Shown: positions 20,794 to 31,674 of the stretch, in pieces
Layout: each line of letters opens with the position of its first letter
Numbering within the stretch: position 1 is the stretch's first letter
Origin: Steinernema hermaphroditum
Lineage: Eukaryota; Nematoda; Chromadorea; Rhabditida; Steinernematidae
Assembly: GCA_030435675.1 (NCBI GenBank)
Contig: CM059622.1
Coordinates: forward strand, 15,872,001-15,936,000
Direction of reading: 5' to 3'
Length of the DNA stretch: 64,000 nt
Notes under the pieces: model-generated
Seen by the model: only the letters and a program-made list of their open reading frames with translations
Databases searched by the model: none
Told to the model about the DNA's origin: nothing
Position numbers and translations under genes: made by a program

Positions 20794-22669
20794 ATGAGGG
20801 TTTACGCAGAGGAGAGGTTATTAGTGAGTCCATGAGAACGGAAAAGGTCTAACTGTCCAGAAAGTACAAAAAGCAGACAGAACCCTTCCGCCAGAGACGT
20901 CCACTCGCTCGCTGCCCACCCGCAGGATCATTCAGTTGCCAGGAATCGACTCTGCTGACCGGTTGCTTCTTCGCGAAATGACATCTCTCCCGGATGAGAC
21001 GTTTTCTGACGTTTCCAGCGTGCCCACCAACTCGGTGCCCATCGTTTCACGTTTCTTCTCCGCCACGCGCGGTACCTCCGTTCCATGCCACAGCACTACA
21101 GACTTCTACGACGACGCCGGCGATTGCATGGAGTGCAGCGAACGCTCCGTTTACATGATGCATCATCCGGAGGTTTTCGATTACGGTATGTACTGTATGT
21201 TTGTGCATTTTGTTGTTTATTTTGGAGTATTTAGATGCTGTCGTTTCGCAAGATACGTCATTTGGTTCTCACTCGACGGTTGCCATGAAGTCCGCTGTCG
21301 AACAGAAGCCGAAGCCGCGTCGAAGGATGCAACGAGCCCCGCAGCCTATTGGTATGTTCAGTCGCGGTTGGAACATTTATCGCCATGATAGCTCAGTTGA
21401 GAGAGCGTTAGACTGAAGATCTAAAGGTCGCCGGTTCGATCCCGGCTCGTGGCAACTTTTTCCATTCCAATTAGCAAATAATGAAACAGACTTTCAGTTA
21501 TCTGCACGGCCGCCCAGATGAAAACGGCCGGATTCTTCTCAGCCCAGTACGAGCAGATCTACTCGGCAACGGCGTGCAATCGAAAGATGGCGAAATGGAC
21601 GAAGCCGTCGAATGCGCCTATGTTTTCCGTCACCGTATGCTGCTTGACTGTTCGTCGTAAGTAAGGTGCACTCATTTCAAGCTCATTTCATGTTTAAGAA
21701 GCCACTTCCACCAACGTGAATCGTCAAAACATCGCCCCAACGAAGTACGTTGCTCCTCTCGCCTTGCCCACAACCACCTCGGCTGACCTGATCCCTGCGC
21801 ACTTTAAGAAGATCACTCCCATCGCTGAGAAGACAATCATGGAAAAGGCACTGGAAATCGACGAAGACGAAGAGAGTTTTGTTGCTGAGAGGGCGTTTAT
21901 CGAACTGGAAGAGGACGACGAAGAGACTCCGGTAGTTGAAGTCGAAGAAGACGTCGTAGAAGCCGTCGCGGAAGCCGTTGATGCCGTTCCGCTGCAGTTA
22001 AGCGAAGAGCTAATGCAGAAGCTGGCTAACGAACTGCTGCGTTATCTGAAGAACGGACCGGCAGGAGATGTCAAGACTGCTTCGATTGTTGAAAGCACGG
22101 GTAGGGTACGTTTGGTTATAATCGCTACATTGCCTTTGCAGCTTGCAAGACCTCTCTTCGTAAATCTACTCCCGCCAAGCGCAGATCGAAGGCGAATAGA
22201 TCCAATATGAACAGTTCCAACAGTAGATCCAGGATGAACAGTTCGATGGTGTCCAGTTCGAAGATGAACAATTCGAAAGCGAACAGTTCGCATGGCCTAA
22301 GGACGAATAAATCAAAGCGGTTCCGTCTTCGCGATGAATCGCTCCTCCTGAATGACGAAAGCGACGTGGAGGGAACGGTTTCGGCCTGGATGGAATGTAT
22401 GCAGATTGCGAAATCGGATGTGCCCATGGCTCCGTAAGATGATGTTCGAAGAATTAATGCAGCACGACGGGTTTAGGAGTGAGATCGACAAGCCGCATAA
22501 CACCTTGGTAGAAATGGAAGTGATCGAGCGTGCTAAGGAGGCGGCGATCCATCTTCCGAACGACGAACGTGACGCCGTTCTTCTACAGCTTCTGGAGCTC
22601 TGTGATAGCATCACCAATCAGTTGAACGCAAACTGCCTTGGAGACGACATTTCGACTATTGATATTTGA
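20794..22669 (+). CDS. Unrecognised acidic protein, multi-exon
   Basis: Exons supported by phase: 20794-20823 (ATG just after TCTTTTCAG), 20861-21185, 21235-21351, 21498-21656, then about 21699-22091. Further coding follows from about 22142 and again from 22440-22669, ending in TGA. The joins near 22091/22142 and 22420/22462 are uncertain. The protein has a Ser-rich N-terminus, a Cys-containing stretch (CMECSERSVYMMHH), a basic KPKPRRR patch, a Glu/Asp/Val-rich centre and a helical C-terminus (FEELMQHDGF, AVLLQLLELC). A low-complexity Asn/Ser/Met run around 22205-22290 comes from short tandem repeats. No family is recognised. A tRNA-Phe gene is nested in the third intron. Confidence 0.65.
21382..21454 (+). 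tRNA. trnF-GAA: tRNA-Phe (GAA)
   Basis: The 73-nt cloverleaf has acceptor GCCATGA paired with TCGTGGC (one G-U), D arm AGCTCAGTTGAGAGAGC, anticodon loop CTGAAGA (GAA), variable AAAGGTC and T arm GCCGGTTCGATCCCGGC. It lies inside the intron 21352-21497 of a protein gene, on the same strand. Confidence 0.95.
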
Positions 22670-22704
22670 AGTTTATGGGTGGATGAAGTAGAATAAACCG
22701 TGTC

Positions 22705-22785
22705 TGTTTCTCTGGAGTGAAGCGACCGCACCGTTGCAACGGAACGGTCGCACCCTGCATAAGTGACCAGCGCTGGATGGCTCAT
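22705..22785 (+). promoter_or_regulatory. Promoter of U1 copy d
   Basis: TTTCTCTGGAGTG, the inverted repeat GCGACCG...CGGTCGC around CCGTTGCAAC, then CACCCTGCATAAGTG. The last box differs from the usual CCCCACATAAGTG by two bases. Confidence 0.7.
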
Positions 22786-22949
22786 AAACTTACCTGGCTG
22801 GGATCTCGCCGCGATCAGCAAGGCGGGGAATCCATGGCGAGGCTGGGACATTGCACTTTCGCTCCCGGCTGACCCGTGTGGCAGCTCCGAGTTGGAGTTG
22901 GCCAACAGCTAAATTTTTGAGTCAGGGGACAGCGTTCGCGCTTCCCCGC
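22786..22949 (+). ncRNA. U1: U1 snRNA, copy d
   Basis: 164 nt with intact AAACTTACC start, Sm site AAATTTTTGAG and CTTCCCCGC end. One base in stem I differs (GATCTCGCC for GATCTCCCC), opposite GGCGGGGA, which would weaken a pair. The paralogue at 649-812 lies in the other arm of the inverted duplication. Confidence 0.92.
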
Positions 22950-23485
22950 ATAAACAGATCGCCTGGGCATGGTCGAAGATCGCTTTTCGGACTATAAGCA
23001 ACCTGCTGACTACAGCTTGTTCGTTGTTCTAAAGTATAATGACAAAACAGATGTTTTCCACAACATCATCTTGTTTATCTGTGAGTCCAAAATGCTTTGA
23101 ACTTTATCTGCGCAATGATCAACGATCCTCAACTAGAAACAGTGCCCTCGAAATGACCTTCTAGGCTCGTTTCATAATGACCTTTTGAGAAACCCTGTAC
23201 AAGAAGAGTGTCATAGACAGAAATGTCTGTCTGACACACAAACGCTGCAGACAATGAATCATTTTGTGGAGCAGCCTTGTGTGGAATCGGTTTGTTTTTC
23301 TGTTCACCTCCGCTCTCTCAAACGAATTGTTATTGTCGCTCGTTGCTGTCTGCCAGACAGACATCTAAGTGGCGTTTTCTTGTCACTTGTCATTGGTACA
23401 TGATGCTTGATGATCAGCCTCATTTACAATCCGCACAATGATGATTTATTATTCGCCAGATGACCAGGAACTACAGCAAATTCAA

Positions 23486-24472
23486 TCAAGATGATGGTTG
23501 GACGGCAGTACAGGTTCTCGTCCTGGAAACGGACGACAATTCGAACTTCGAGTTGGTGACCCTGGCCTGGTACTTGGTCACTCTGAAGCGGAGCGCTTCC
23601 CTGTAGGGCCTTATGGTGATTATGACGATCAGGCTGTTGAAGCTGGCTTGGACAGGGAAGCAGATTCCGACGATTTCGATGAGGATGGCCATAAAGGACA
23701 TGTCGACGGCGAAGAGGACGGCGACGAGAGTCATGGGGATGACGTAGAAGAGCAGAGGAGAAGCGGCCATCAGAAGGACAGCCTTCAGGACGGACTTCTG
23801 CATTTTGATCGTGTCCTGATTGACCATGGTCGAGAAGTGGAGGATCTTCTTCCGTATTCCGACGATGAATGCGATTATGGGAGTGGTTAGGCCGACACAG
23901 ACGACAATATAGTAGCCAGACCACACGATGAGTCCGATATGATTCTCTGTGGAGGCTATGCAGAAGAGTTCGTAGGTGCCGTTGTAATTCGGAGGGGAGG
24001 GAATGTGAGTATTCGACAGAAATTTCACATTTCCAAGGGTCAGCACAACATGCAGAGCTAGGGACCCGGCCCATATCTGCCAAGAAGCGAATCCAGGAGC
24101 TTCAGAAACGGCTATTAGAGTTGATGTGCGGTAGTAGATATAACCGAAGGCTAGAAATAGGGCTGCGTAGCAATTGAACATTGACGAGGTGACCGTATAG
24201 GCGAAGAAGATCGCATTTGGATTGAACTTAAGGAAGGGAATATAAACATTGAAGTAGAAGCAAAAGGACGAATCAATAATAGTAAAGGTGCCTTCAACAA
24301 TGGTTTCACTGAAGAAGGTCATGAAATGGAACCAGAAGTTGATGTTGAGAAGGAAGATACTGTATCCTCTCATGACGGGAGGGGTTCTGAAAATTATCAG
24401 TACGGTGGACAGGATTCCAGTGGTGAAGTGAAGTACAACAGCGAAGACGTGGATCAGCTGCAGAACGAACAT
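23486..24472 (-). CDS. Serpentine chemoreceptor, Srh/Str-type, 328 residues
   Basis: A single uninterrupted frame from the ATG at 24472 to TGA at 23488-23486 encodes seven hydrophobic segments. The first is FVLQLIHVFAVVLHF at the N-terminus. The end carries the PVQASFNSLIVIITIRPYREA signature typical of the Srh/Str families, followed by a Ser/Thr-rich tail. Such receptors act in ciliated chemosensory neurons through G proteins. Most relatives have several introns, so an intronless form is unusual. A short upstream exon cannot be excluded. A close paralogue enters the window at base 1. Confidence 0.88.
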   Translation of the reverse strand: MFVLQLIHVFAVVLHFTTGILSTVLIIFRTPPVMRGYSIFLLNINFWFHFMTFFSETIVEGTFTIIDSSFCFYFNVYIPFLKFNPNAIFFAYTVTSSMFNCYAALFLAFGYIYYRTSTLIAVSEAPGFASWQIWAGSLALHVVLTLGNVKFLSNTHIPSPPNYNGTYELFCIASTENHIGLIVWSGYYIVVCVGLTTPIIAFIVGIRKKILHFSTMVNQDTIKMQKSVLKAVLLMAASPLLFYVIPMTLVAVLFAVDMSFMAILIEIVGICFPVQASFNSLIVIITIRPYREALRFRVTKYQARVTNSKFELSSVSRTRTCTAVQPSS

Positions 24473-25378
24473 CGTCGAGATAAACAAGGAGATTTCTGGT
24501 GGCTAAACTAGGAAAGGGAACCTGGGGAGTGGCACTTAACAAGTGCGAAAACAAGAACGTGGACTTCTCAGTATCGCGAGTTGACGAGCTACGGCTCGAG
24601 TTCGCAGTAAATTATATAGAGGGAGCAGGTGTTTTTTGAGTAATACCGGTTTATTTGCCTATTTTGCGTATAGATACGACCAGCTGTAGGTGAAAAATGG
24701 AAGTTTTCAAATCACTCACAATATAGGAAGGAAGCTATTGTTTATCCATAAGGGATGAGGAAGCTGCCTGGGAAGCATAAAAAGCAAACTCCAAAGCGTC
24801 TCTCTGTCGAACAGACGAACAGATGTTTAGATTTTTTGGCTCGCAATTAGCCCCCTATATGTATGCTCTGACTGGGGGGCCTCCGTCTCGCATTGGCAAA
24901 GAAAGGAGAAAGATACCGGCATAAATACGTTTCAGCCGTCTCCCTTGGTCTTAACCGTGCCCCTGGTATCTGAACCATCCCCTCTGGAATGAAGCGTCCT
25001 GTCGAGCTCATTTTTGCGAAAGCATTCGTTTACATCATAGAGGTCAATTTTAGTTGAGCCCGGAAGTGAGTGGCACATCCGAGGATGGCCGAAATCCCAA
25101 AGGGGATGGTTGAAAAGGCTTATGCTATTCACAACGCCGTTCATTGGATCTAGGGTCTTAGTTCTGCATCAAACAGCTTGATACAGCTTGATCAAAGAAG
25201 TGTCGGAAACTTGGGACACTCTAGGGTTGTACTTCCATGTACAGCTTGATCTTGATTTACAAGCGTGGTCCCTTTCACTTCCATTCACACCCGATTCACA
25301 TTTGTTGCATCGTTTTCTCGAGTCGTATTGATAGCGAAATTTCATAAGCAAACTGATGTTTAATGAACGCAACACCTC
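24473..25378. other. Intergenic, nothing recognised
   Basis: Short frames only. A repeated TACAGCTTGATC motif occurs at about 25180-25250. No RNA gene or element identified. Confidence 0.5.
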
Positions 25379-26332
25379 ATGAACAACGTTCCAGTAAGCT
25401 TTATCGAAAGGGTGGTCATCATGCTATGTGCCGTCGATTCGAACCAAACTGAAGCCGTGAAGCTGTTAGCACGCTTCGGTTCGTTCGCCACGGTGTTTGC
25501 TGAGAACGTTTGTGCGCTGTCGTTTGTTCTGAGGGACGGACTGATATGCAGAAAATCTATTTGGGACGATTCGATGAAGGACTGGAAACCTATACACTCA
25601 AGAGCGCCAGTCAATAAGCTCTACTTGGAGACTATCTATATCTTTCTAGAAGCCGGACACACTAGGCCCGACCTCAATGAACGTCTTTTCGGCCACATCG
25701 TCGGTCATGCCGGTCGGCATTCGAAGGTGTTCTTCGGCATCTGCACTGGACACATCCACAAGCAGTGGCTCGACTTTCTCGGTTCGCTTCAGTTCATAAC
25801 CGAACTGGCCGTGAGCGTTGAGCTGATCGGCGCCAACTACGACCTCTTCTCGAGGCTCGTTGCAAAGCGGACACTCACCTACTGCGAGATATCGGAGAAC
25901 TGGTGGAACGACGACGTTTTCAAGGAAGGCCTCAAGCTGCTCACTCAAAAGCAGTTCGAGCGTCTTGTATTGCAGAGCGATAGTAAAGGAGAAACTGCGC
26001 GGGAGATTCTGAGCTTCCTGGAGGAAAGTACGGACGATAGAATCACCGGAAAGTGCGTCACCATTGATATATCCTTTTTGAGCGACACTAAGCCTGTGGC
26101 CAAACATATTCAAGGTCGATTCGACTTCTGTCCGCCTACGGAAGAGCATCGCGTCAGAAGACAAATGCCGTACTTGGGCAGACCGGACGTCTACAAACTA
26201 TGTGGAATGGAGAAAGCCAAGCATAATGTGTATATGACTGCCAGCAGTGAGGGAGAAAATGAGAACAAGGAGTCTGAGGATGAGCTGAGCTTCTTGAACG
26301 GCTGTAAAAGTATAACTTTTGGGAGAGCATGA
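25379..26332 (+). CDS. F-box-type / F-box-associated nematode protein (tentative), 317 residues
   Basis: A single-exon frame begins ATG at 25379. The first about 50 residues (NVPVSFIERVVIML...) resemble the degenerate F-box at the start of nematode F-box/FTH-like proteins. The rest is an alternating hydrophobic, Trp- and Leu-containing region (NWWNDDVFKEGLKLL, QFERLVLQS) typical of their substrate-recognition part, then a charged tail. The role would be substrate selection for an SCF ubiquitin ligase, which fits with the Skp1-like gene at 39.9 kb, but the domain call rests on pattern only. Polyadenylation signal AATATAAAG is near 26375. Confidence 0.6.
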   Translation: MNNVPVSFIERVVIMLCAVDSNQTEAVKLLARFGSFATVFAENVCALSFVLRDGLICRKSIWDDSMKDWKPIHSRAPVNKLYLETIYIFLEAGHTRPDLNERLFGHIVGHAGRHSKVFFGICTGHIHKQWLDFLGSLQFITELAVSVELIGANYDLFSRLVAKRTLTYCEISENWWNDDVFKEGLKLLTQKQFERLVLQSDSKGETAREILSFLEESTDDRITGKCVTIDISFLSDTKPVAKHIQGRFDFCPPTEEHRVRRQMPYLGRPDVYKLCGMEKAKHNVYMTASSEGENENKESEDELSFLNGCKSITFGRA

Positions 26333-26635
26333 TCAGTTTTCCGGTATTAGGATATGATAAATTTTTATGTGTAAATATAAAGTTTGATTTTTAAACCTTG
26401 TTCTACTTCATTTATCTTCTCAAAAGAGAAGCTGCAGGCTAGAGGCAGCACTAGAAGGCCAGTTTTGAGAATGGAGGTATAGGTAGCTAGAGGCTATTTG
26501 TATTACCCTTACATTTCTGTCAATTCTGGGCAGCCAATGATATCTCTAGATGGGGTGGACACAAACTTGTGAATGCGAAACGATTTATTCTCGTTTTTAA
26601 TATCGTTCTTTCGATGGGAATCGATCTGACATCAC

Positions 26636-27582
26636 TTAAACACGGCGACGGCTGTAGCCCTGGACTTCGGGCTCGTTCTTGACGACCTCGCCAGTACGAG
26701 GAGGACAAGGACAGTAAGCGGCGTCGTGTCCGGGAACGCCGGGGCCTCCCTGCACTCCGGGCTGTCCGTCGACTCCAGGAGCGCCGGGGGTGCCGGCGGG
26801 TCCCTGACGTCCTTCGGCTCCAGGGGCGCCAGGAGCGCCGTTCTGTCCGTTGACTCCAGGGTTTCCAGCAGGACCAGCGGGTCCAGTGGGTCCCTTGGGT
26901 CCGGGGGCTCCCTTTCCGCGCTGTCCGTCTTCTCCAGGAACGCCAGGGACGCCAGGTTGTCCGGGAGCTCCAGGGGCTCCGGCATCTCCTTGAGGTCCAG
27001 CAGCACCAGGTTGACCATTGTTTCCAGGAGTTCCGGGCAGTCCAGGGGCGCCTTCGGGGCCAGCAGGTCCAGCGGGTCCGTCGGGTCCAGGGGGTCCGGG
27101 AGGTCCAGCATCGCACTTGATGCATCCTCCGGGCTGCTGGTTGTCGAGAACAAGGCTAACTCCAGGGGCGCCGTTGCGTCCGGCCTCTCCAGGGGCTCCA
27201 TCGTGGCCATTGGCTCCAGGCTGTCCAGGAGGGCCAGGGGGTCCGGCGGGGCAGTTGTTGGCCTGGGCTCCGCAAGCGCAGCTGGCCTGACGCTTGTTAC
27301 GTCCGAAGAGGACGGCGACGTTTTCGACGTTTTTCTTGCTGACTCCAGGGGCTCCTTGGATGGCCATCATTCCGCGCCACGCATCGTTGGCGATGGTCTA
27401 AAGAAGCGTGGATTATCCCTGACCCTCTTGAGGGTGGAGCCTACCTTGAACTCAGCCATATCGTCCATCACATCATCGTAGAGAGTGTTGATGTCCTGGA
27501 AGAGGACTCCAACCATAACCAAGCAGGCGAAGATGACGACACCGCTGCCAGCCGAGGCCAAACCAACCAAGAACTTGCTCAT
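26636..27582 (-). CDS. col: Cuticle collagen, 299 residues
   Basis: Exon 1 is 27582-27445 and exon 2 is 27397-26636 (47-nt intron, phase 0). It has a Col_cuticle_N hydrophobic segment, the TIANDAW box, the subtilisin/furin site GRNKRQ, the [10 protein letters not shown] cysteine pair, two Gly-X-Y blocks split by GGCIKC, and the [10 protein letters not shown]-terminal box. It ends in a short basic tail. It is a standard secreted cuticle component, most like the collagen at 38836-39705 in domain plan. Confidence 0.95.
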
Positions 27583-27766
27583 CGCTGAACTGTTTGATGT
27601 GAGAACATCCACCTTCGCCTTTTATCCTCCGAAATTAGAGGCCGAAAACCCGTTTCCATCGATACTCATCAACGCCGCAGGCGGTAACTGAACGCCTAAC
27701 CGAGCCGAAACGGGATTTACGCCACCAAAAAAGCGCTAACGAGATAGCGCAAAACGAGAAAAGGTT

Positions 27767-27837
27767 TGCATCGGCCGGGAATCGAACCCGGGCCGCCCGC
27801 GTGGCAGGCGAGCATTCTACCACTGAACCACCGATGC
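27767..27837 (-). tRNA. trnG-GCC: tRNA-Gly (GCC)
   Basis: Acceptor GCATCGG pairs fully with CCGATGC, the anticodon loop is CTGCCAC and the T arm is CCGGGTTCGATTCCCGG. This is the intact relative of the copy at 10996-11066. Confidence 0.96.
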
Positions 27838-28020
27838 TCAGCACGTTAGGGAGTCACATCGCCTTTGAATACAGTTTTCCTCTCAGATCGGTCTTGAATA
27901 GAATGCATTGCCTGTAACGCAGTTATTACTGTAGTCTGACGAACAGATGAGACAAGAAGTAATGTCTTCGACGCAGTATTCGTTCATCTAAGCCATTCCA
28001 GTAATCTCAGCGGTTTCATC

Positions 28021-29532
28021 ATGCATCGAGCGCATCCGTATCACATCAATGGCCAGCAGCAGCAACAACCACATCAGCCTCCGCAACATCACCGCGAGAG
28101 GGATCGCGAACGGCACATGCAACGGGTATCGGAACAACAGCAGAAAACAGCGGCACTCAATCAGATTCCTCCGCCGTCGCAGGCCCTCTTGGCCGAAGCC
28201 GATCGACAGCGAGTGACGCCGGAGCTGCTGAAGTACATGACCGAGTTCAATTTTCCGTATATCGACGACATTGACAAATACGAAAGGATCGACAAGATAG
28301 GGCAGGGCACTTTCGGGTGAATTTCTAGTCATGTTCTCGTTGAAATTTGTTGCTTTAGAGAGGTATTCAAGGCAAGATGCAGGAGAACACAGCGACTTGT
28401 TGCGCTAAAGAAGATTTTGATGGAAAACGAGAAAGAGGGAGTGAGTTATTCGTTGGTTTTGCAGCATAACAGGCGTGATTTCAGTTCCCGATCACAGCGC
28501 TACGCGAAATCAGGATGTTGCAACAACTTAAACACGAAAATGTCACCGAATTAATAGAAATTTGCACCAGAAAGAGTGAGTATCCATCCTGCAACTTGCT
28601 AGTTGATTTATTTCTTTCATTTCAGATGGCCCACAAGCAAGAGAACGCTGCACGTTCTATCTCGTCTTCACGTTTTGCGACCACGATCTTGCTGGACTGC
28701 TCAGCAGCAAAATCCAGATGACGCTCCCGCAGAAGAAGACTCTGCTCAAGCATCTCTTCAAAGGCCTCTTCACGATCCACCGGAATAAGATTCTCCATCG
28801 CGATATGAAGGCGGCGAACGTACTCATCAGTGCCGATGGATACCTCAAGTTGGCCGACTTCGGATTGGCGCGACCGCTCTTCAAGAAGACACCTGAAATG
28901 CCCGAAGCGTGCTACACGAATCGCGTTGTCACGTTATGGTATCGTCCGCCGGAGCTGTTGCTTGGAGAGAGGAATTATGGCCCGGCGATTGACATGTGGG
29001 GTGCTGGGTGCATTATGGCCGAGTTCTGGACGAAAGTGCCCATCATGCAGGTGTGCTACCGTTTTTCTGTCGTCCTATTTGAGATCTTGTGCTTCAGGGC
29101 GACACCGAGCAGAAGCAGCTGGAGCTGATCACCTTGCTGTGCGGCAGCATCAATCCATCCACATGGCCCGGCTGCGATAAACTTCCTCTCTGGGGCAAGA
29201 TGGAGATGAACGACAATCTCCCGCGGAAGGTCAAAGACAAGCTGACGAAGTATGTCCGCGACCAGCAAGGACTCGACTTGATCGAAAATCTTCTGGCGTT
29301 GGACCCGAAGGAGCGCCTCGACGCCAACAAGGCCCTCTATCACTCGTTCTTCTACACCAAACCGCTACCCAACGAGAACGTCAAAGATCTTCTCAGCACG
29401 TTAACGGGAAGCATGTTCGAGTACACGCACGGTCGGGGCGCGGCGCACCCTCAGCAACGCCAGCCGCAACATCCACCCCAACATCGACCTTCTCACCAAC
29501 AGTCGCAGCAGTACCAGGACAGATGCTACTGA
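28021..29532 (+). CDS. cdk-9: CDK9, P-TEFb kinase
   Basis: Exons 28021-28316, 28359-28440, 28485-28575, 28626-29050 and 29098-29532 give 442 residues. A Gln/His/Arg-rich N-terminal extension (about 85 residues) precedes the kinase. Kinase marks: glycine loop GQGTFGEV (94-101), VALKK lysine, [11 protein letters not shown] helix (the PITALRE variant of the cyclin-binding helix), catalytic [15 protein letters not shown], and the activation-loop threonine in [20 protein letters not shown], closely matching human CDK9. The C-terminus is His/Gln/Pro-rich. With cyclin T it phosphorylates the RNA polymerase II tail to release paused polymerase in the nucleus. It ends 294 nt from the convergent thymidylate kinase gene. 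Confidence 0.96.
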
Positions 29533-29825
29533 ACACTCACCTCATCTCCACTCGTTATCGCCCTAAAGATCGTTCAAACAACTTAAAAATTAAAAGAATA
29601 TTTAAATCAGAAACATTATAGGCTGGGCAGTGCCTGACAAGGATCACAACAAACAATTGCAATAGTGGAAGTCGCTTCGAGTCATAATCTTAGGTTCTTA
29701 TCAGTGAATCTGCCTAGGTTCCTGAGATCACGATTCCTAGAGCGCGTAAACACCTCTTCCAACAGCACTTCTTCGTCTTCTGAGCTTGGTACCTACGAAA
29801 TACTTATAGGAAACGCTTCTGCACA

Positions 29826-31674
29826 TCATCTTACAATCCATTCGTTGTTTTCCGCGATTCCCTTCATCTTGGGATCTGTGGTGACGACTAAATCTGGATG
29901 CGGAAGTCCATAAAACAAAGCGGCGATCCACTTTTTGTCGCCAATGACTTCCAGAACTGCGCTGATTGAAGACGGCACGTAATGTAGAAGAACAACATTC
30001 GTTCCGCTGCTCAATTTTTCGAGAATCTTCTCGTGTTGATCCCAGAAGTGCGCCGCGATGGTAAGTGCCTTTTCTCGGCTTGGAAGATCATCCGTAGAGC
30101 CTTAAAAAGTGATTATCACTTACAGAAGGAACCTTCTCAATTGAAATAAAACTCGATAAACTCAGATAAAAGGAAGTGTGTCGCATACATTGTAAATCTA
30201 TGATTTCGGCGCTTGATGAATCGCTGAAGGACTGAGCGAGCACGCCGGCGTTTGGTCCATCGAAGCTGATCAAAAGTCCGCGCTCAGCCTCGAATTCGAA
30301 TTCTTTCTGAATCAAGAGTATGTTTTACAATTACAACAATTGGACACATACAGGGGAGAAGTCGGTATTCGAGGTAACGGACCCGAAATAGTCGGGCTTG
30401 ATGCGGTTCACCGTCTCTGGCCGATTTTCTTCAATCATCTCCATAATCAACTTTTTAATTTGCCCGTGCACCTCGTCCTTCATAAGATTTGCATCAACCT
30501 CCTGAAAACTAACCCTTAACAGAGAAACAAGGAGCAAGCTTGCCTTCCAAGTAGGATGTTTCCGGAATTCATCCATCTCTTTTCTCACTTTCGCTTGAAA
30601 ATCTTTCCGCTCGAACGCCTCATCTCCATAGTTTCCTCGCTGCTGTGCCACTTCAGGACTGACGTTCAAGTATACAACATGATCAGGCTGCGGCAATCCA
30701 ACGTCGGTTTCACGCGCAAACCACTTAGGGAGGCCTTTTGCCAGCGTATACGATACTCCGGAGGCGACATAACGGTCGACGATAACAATCGCGCCCTCAT
30801 TGAGCAGTTCAACCAGTCCGTCGATCTTCTGCCAGCGATTCTGGCTGAAGATTAGATGGATCGCTTCTTTCCGGAACAGCGACGACTTGGTCGTAAGATG
30901 GTCGTGTATAATTTGCCCAGTTCTCGGCGCCTCCCGATCTGAAAACAAGCAGAGGTTAGATAAACACATTTAGCACTGCGTTAGGAGAGCAAAAGACAGG
31001 CTATCTTTGCAGAAAAGTACAACTGTCAATTGTCCTTTCCACTTTTCGTTTGTACTCGGAGTATCGAATATGCACAGTTTCCGAAAGAATGCGAGGACAC
31101 CTTGTTCGCAAATCGATAAGTATTGGTAATTTTGAATTAAAAAAGCGTCAAAACTCATTGAGTTAACTATCATATCGCACCTTTTGGCGACAATTCAGAC
31201 TGGCAAAGGCAGACGTGATAAGCGTGCTTATCAACGTCAGAAGACAGTTCGCTTGCAAAATCACAAAACCGTATTTTATGTGCTATTCTAGCGATAAGCG
31301 CTGTCTTATTCTAGAAATGCCTCCACAAGGAAAAGAATCCTAAATTCACGAAGCACCACGAAGAAAACAAGTAACTTACCAGGAAAGGAAGAATAAACAG
31401 CCTTGTGACCTGCTTCATTCAGCGTTTCGACAATACGCTTCGCCTGCGTCGTCTTGCCACTCCGATCAAGACCTTCGAAGACAATTAGAAGTCCGCGCCT
31501 TCTTGTCGGCGCATCTCCACTTGCAAATGCGGCCATCTCGCGGATTCTGACGCTTCTACGGATACCTGGAAGCCAGCGGAGCATATCTACATCATTGGAC
31601 TCTGTGCGGGACACGCGGCGACGGTTAAAAACACGACAACACATCATAAAGCATTTCAGTTCATGACTGACCAT
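29826..31674 (-). CDS. DTYMK: Thymidylate kinase fused to a second, P-loop-less thymidylate-kinase-like domain
   Basis: Exons 31674-31380, 30938-30544, 30501-30352, 30306-30189 and 30100-29826 join in phase to 410 residues, nearly twice the usual about 210. The N-terminal domain is a complete dTMP kinase: P-loop GLDRSGKTT (68-76), DRYVASGVSY (DRY 153-155) and the LPQPDHVVYLNV segment. It makes dTDP for DNA synthesis. The C-terminal part repeats the fold: RGLLISFDG (289-297) mirrors RGLLIVFEG (60-68), but the following bases encode PNAGV instead of the Walker A motif. Later, LPHPDLVV mirrors LPQPDHVV. The second half is thus a pseudo-kinase. Intron 30543-30502 uses a GC donor (AAG|GCAAGC) and is 42 nt with no stop. 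The N-terminal 45 residues could be a mitochondrial signal. Confidence 0.9.

Larger units (their letters stand above)
22705..23730 (-). repeat. Right arm of the inverted duplication
   Basis: In reverse complement this region matches 1-870: U1 promoter and gene, the AGATCGCCTGGGCATGGTCG block, the TGTCATTATACTTTAGAAC spacer, the region with repeated GTCTGTCTG motifs, and the receptor 3' end. The arms are about 22 kb apart. Confidence 0.85.

Noticed and set aside
21498..21656. Alternative frame LHGRPDENGRILLSPV in exon 4 of the unknown acidic gene
   Set aside because: Attractive composition, but the phases of the preceding and following exons fit only the frame reading VICTAAQMKTAGFF, which also uses more C/G-ending codons.
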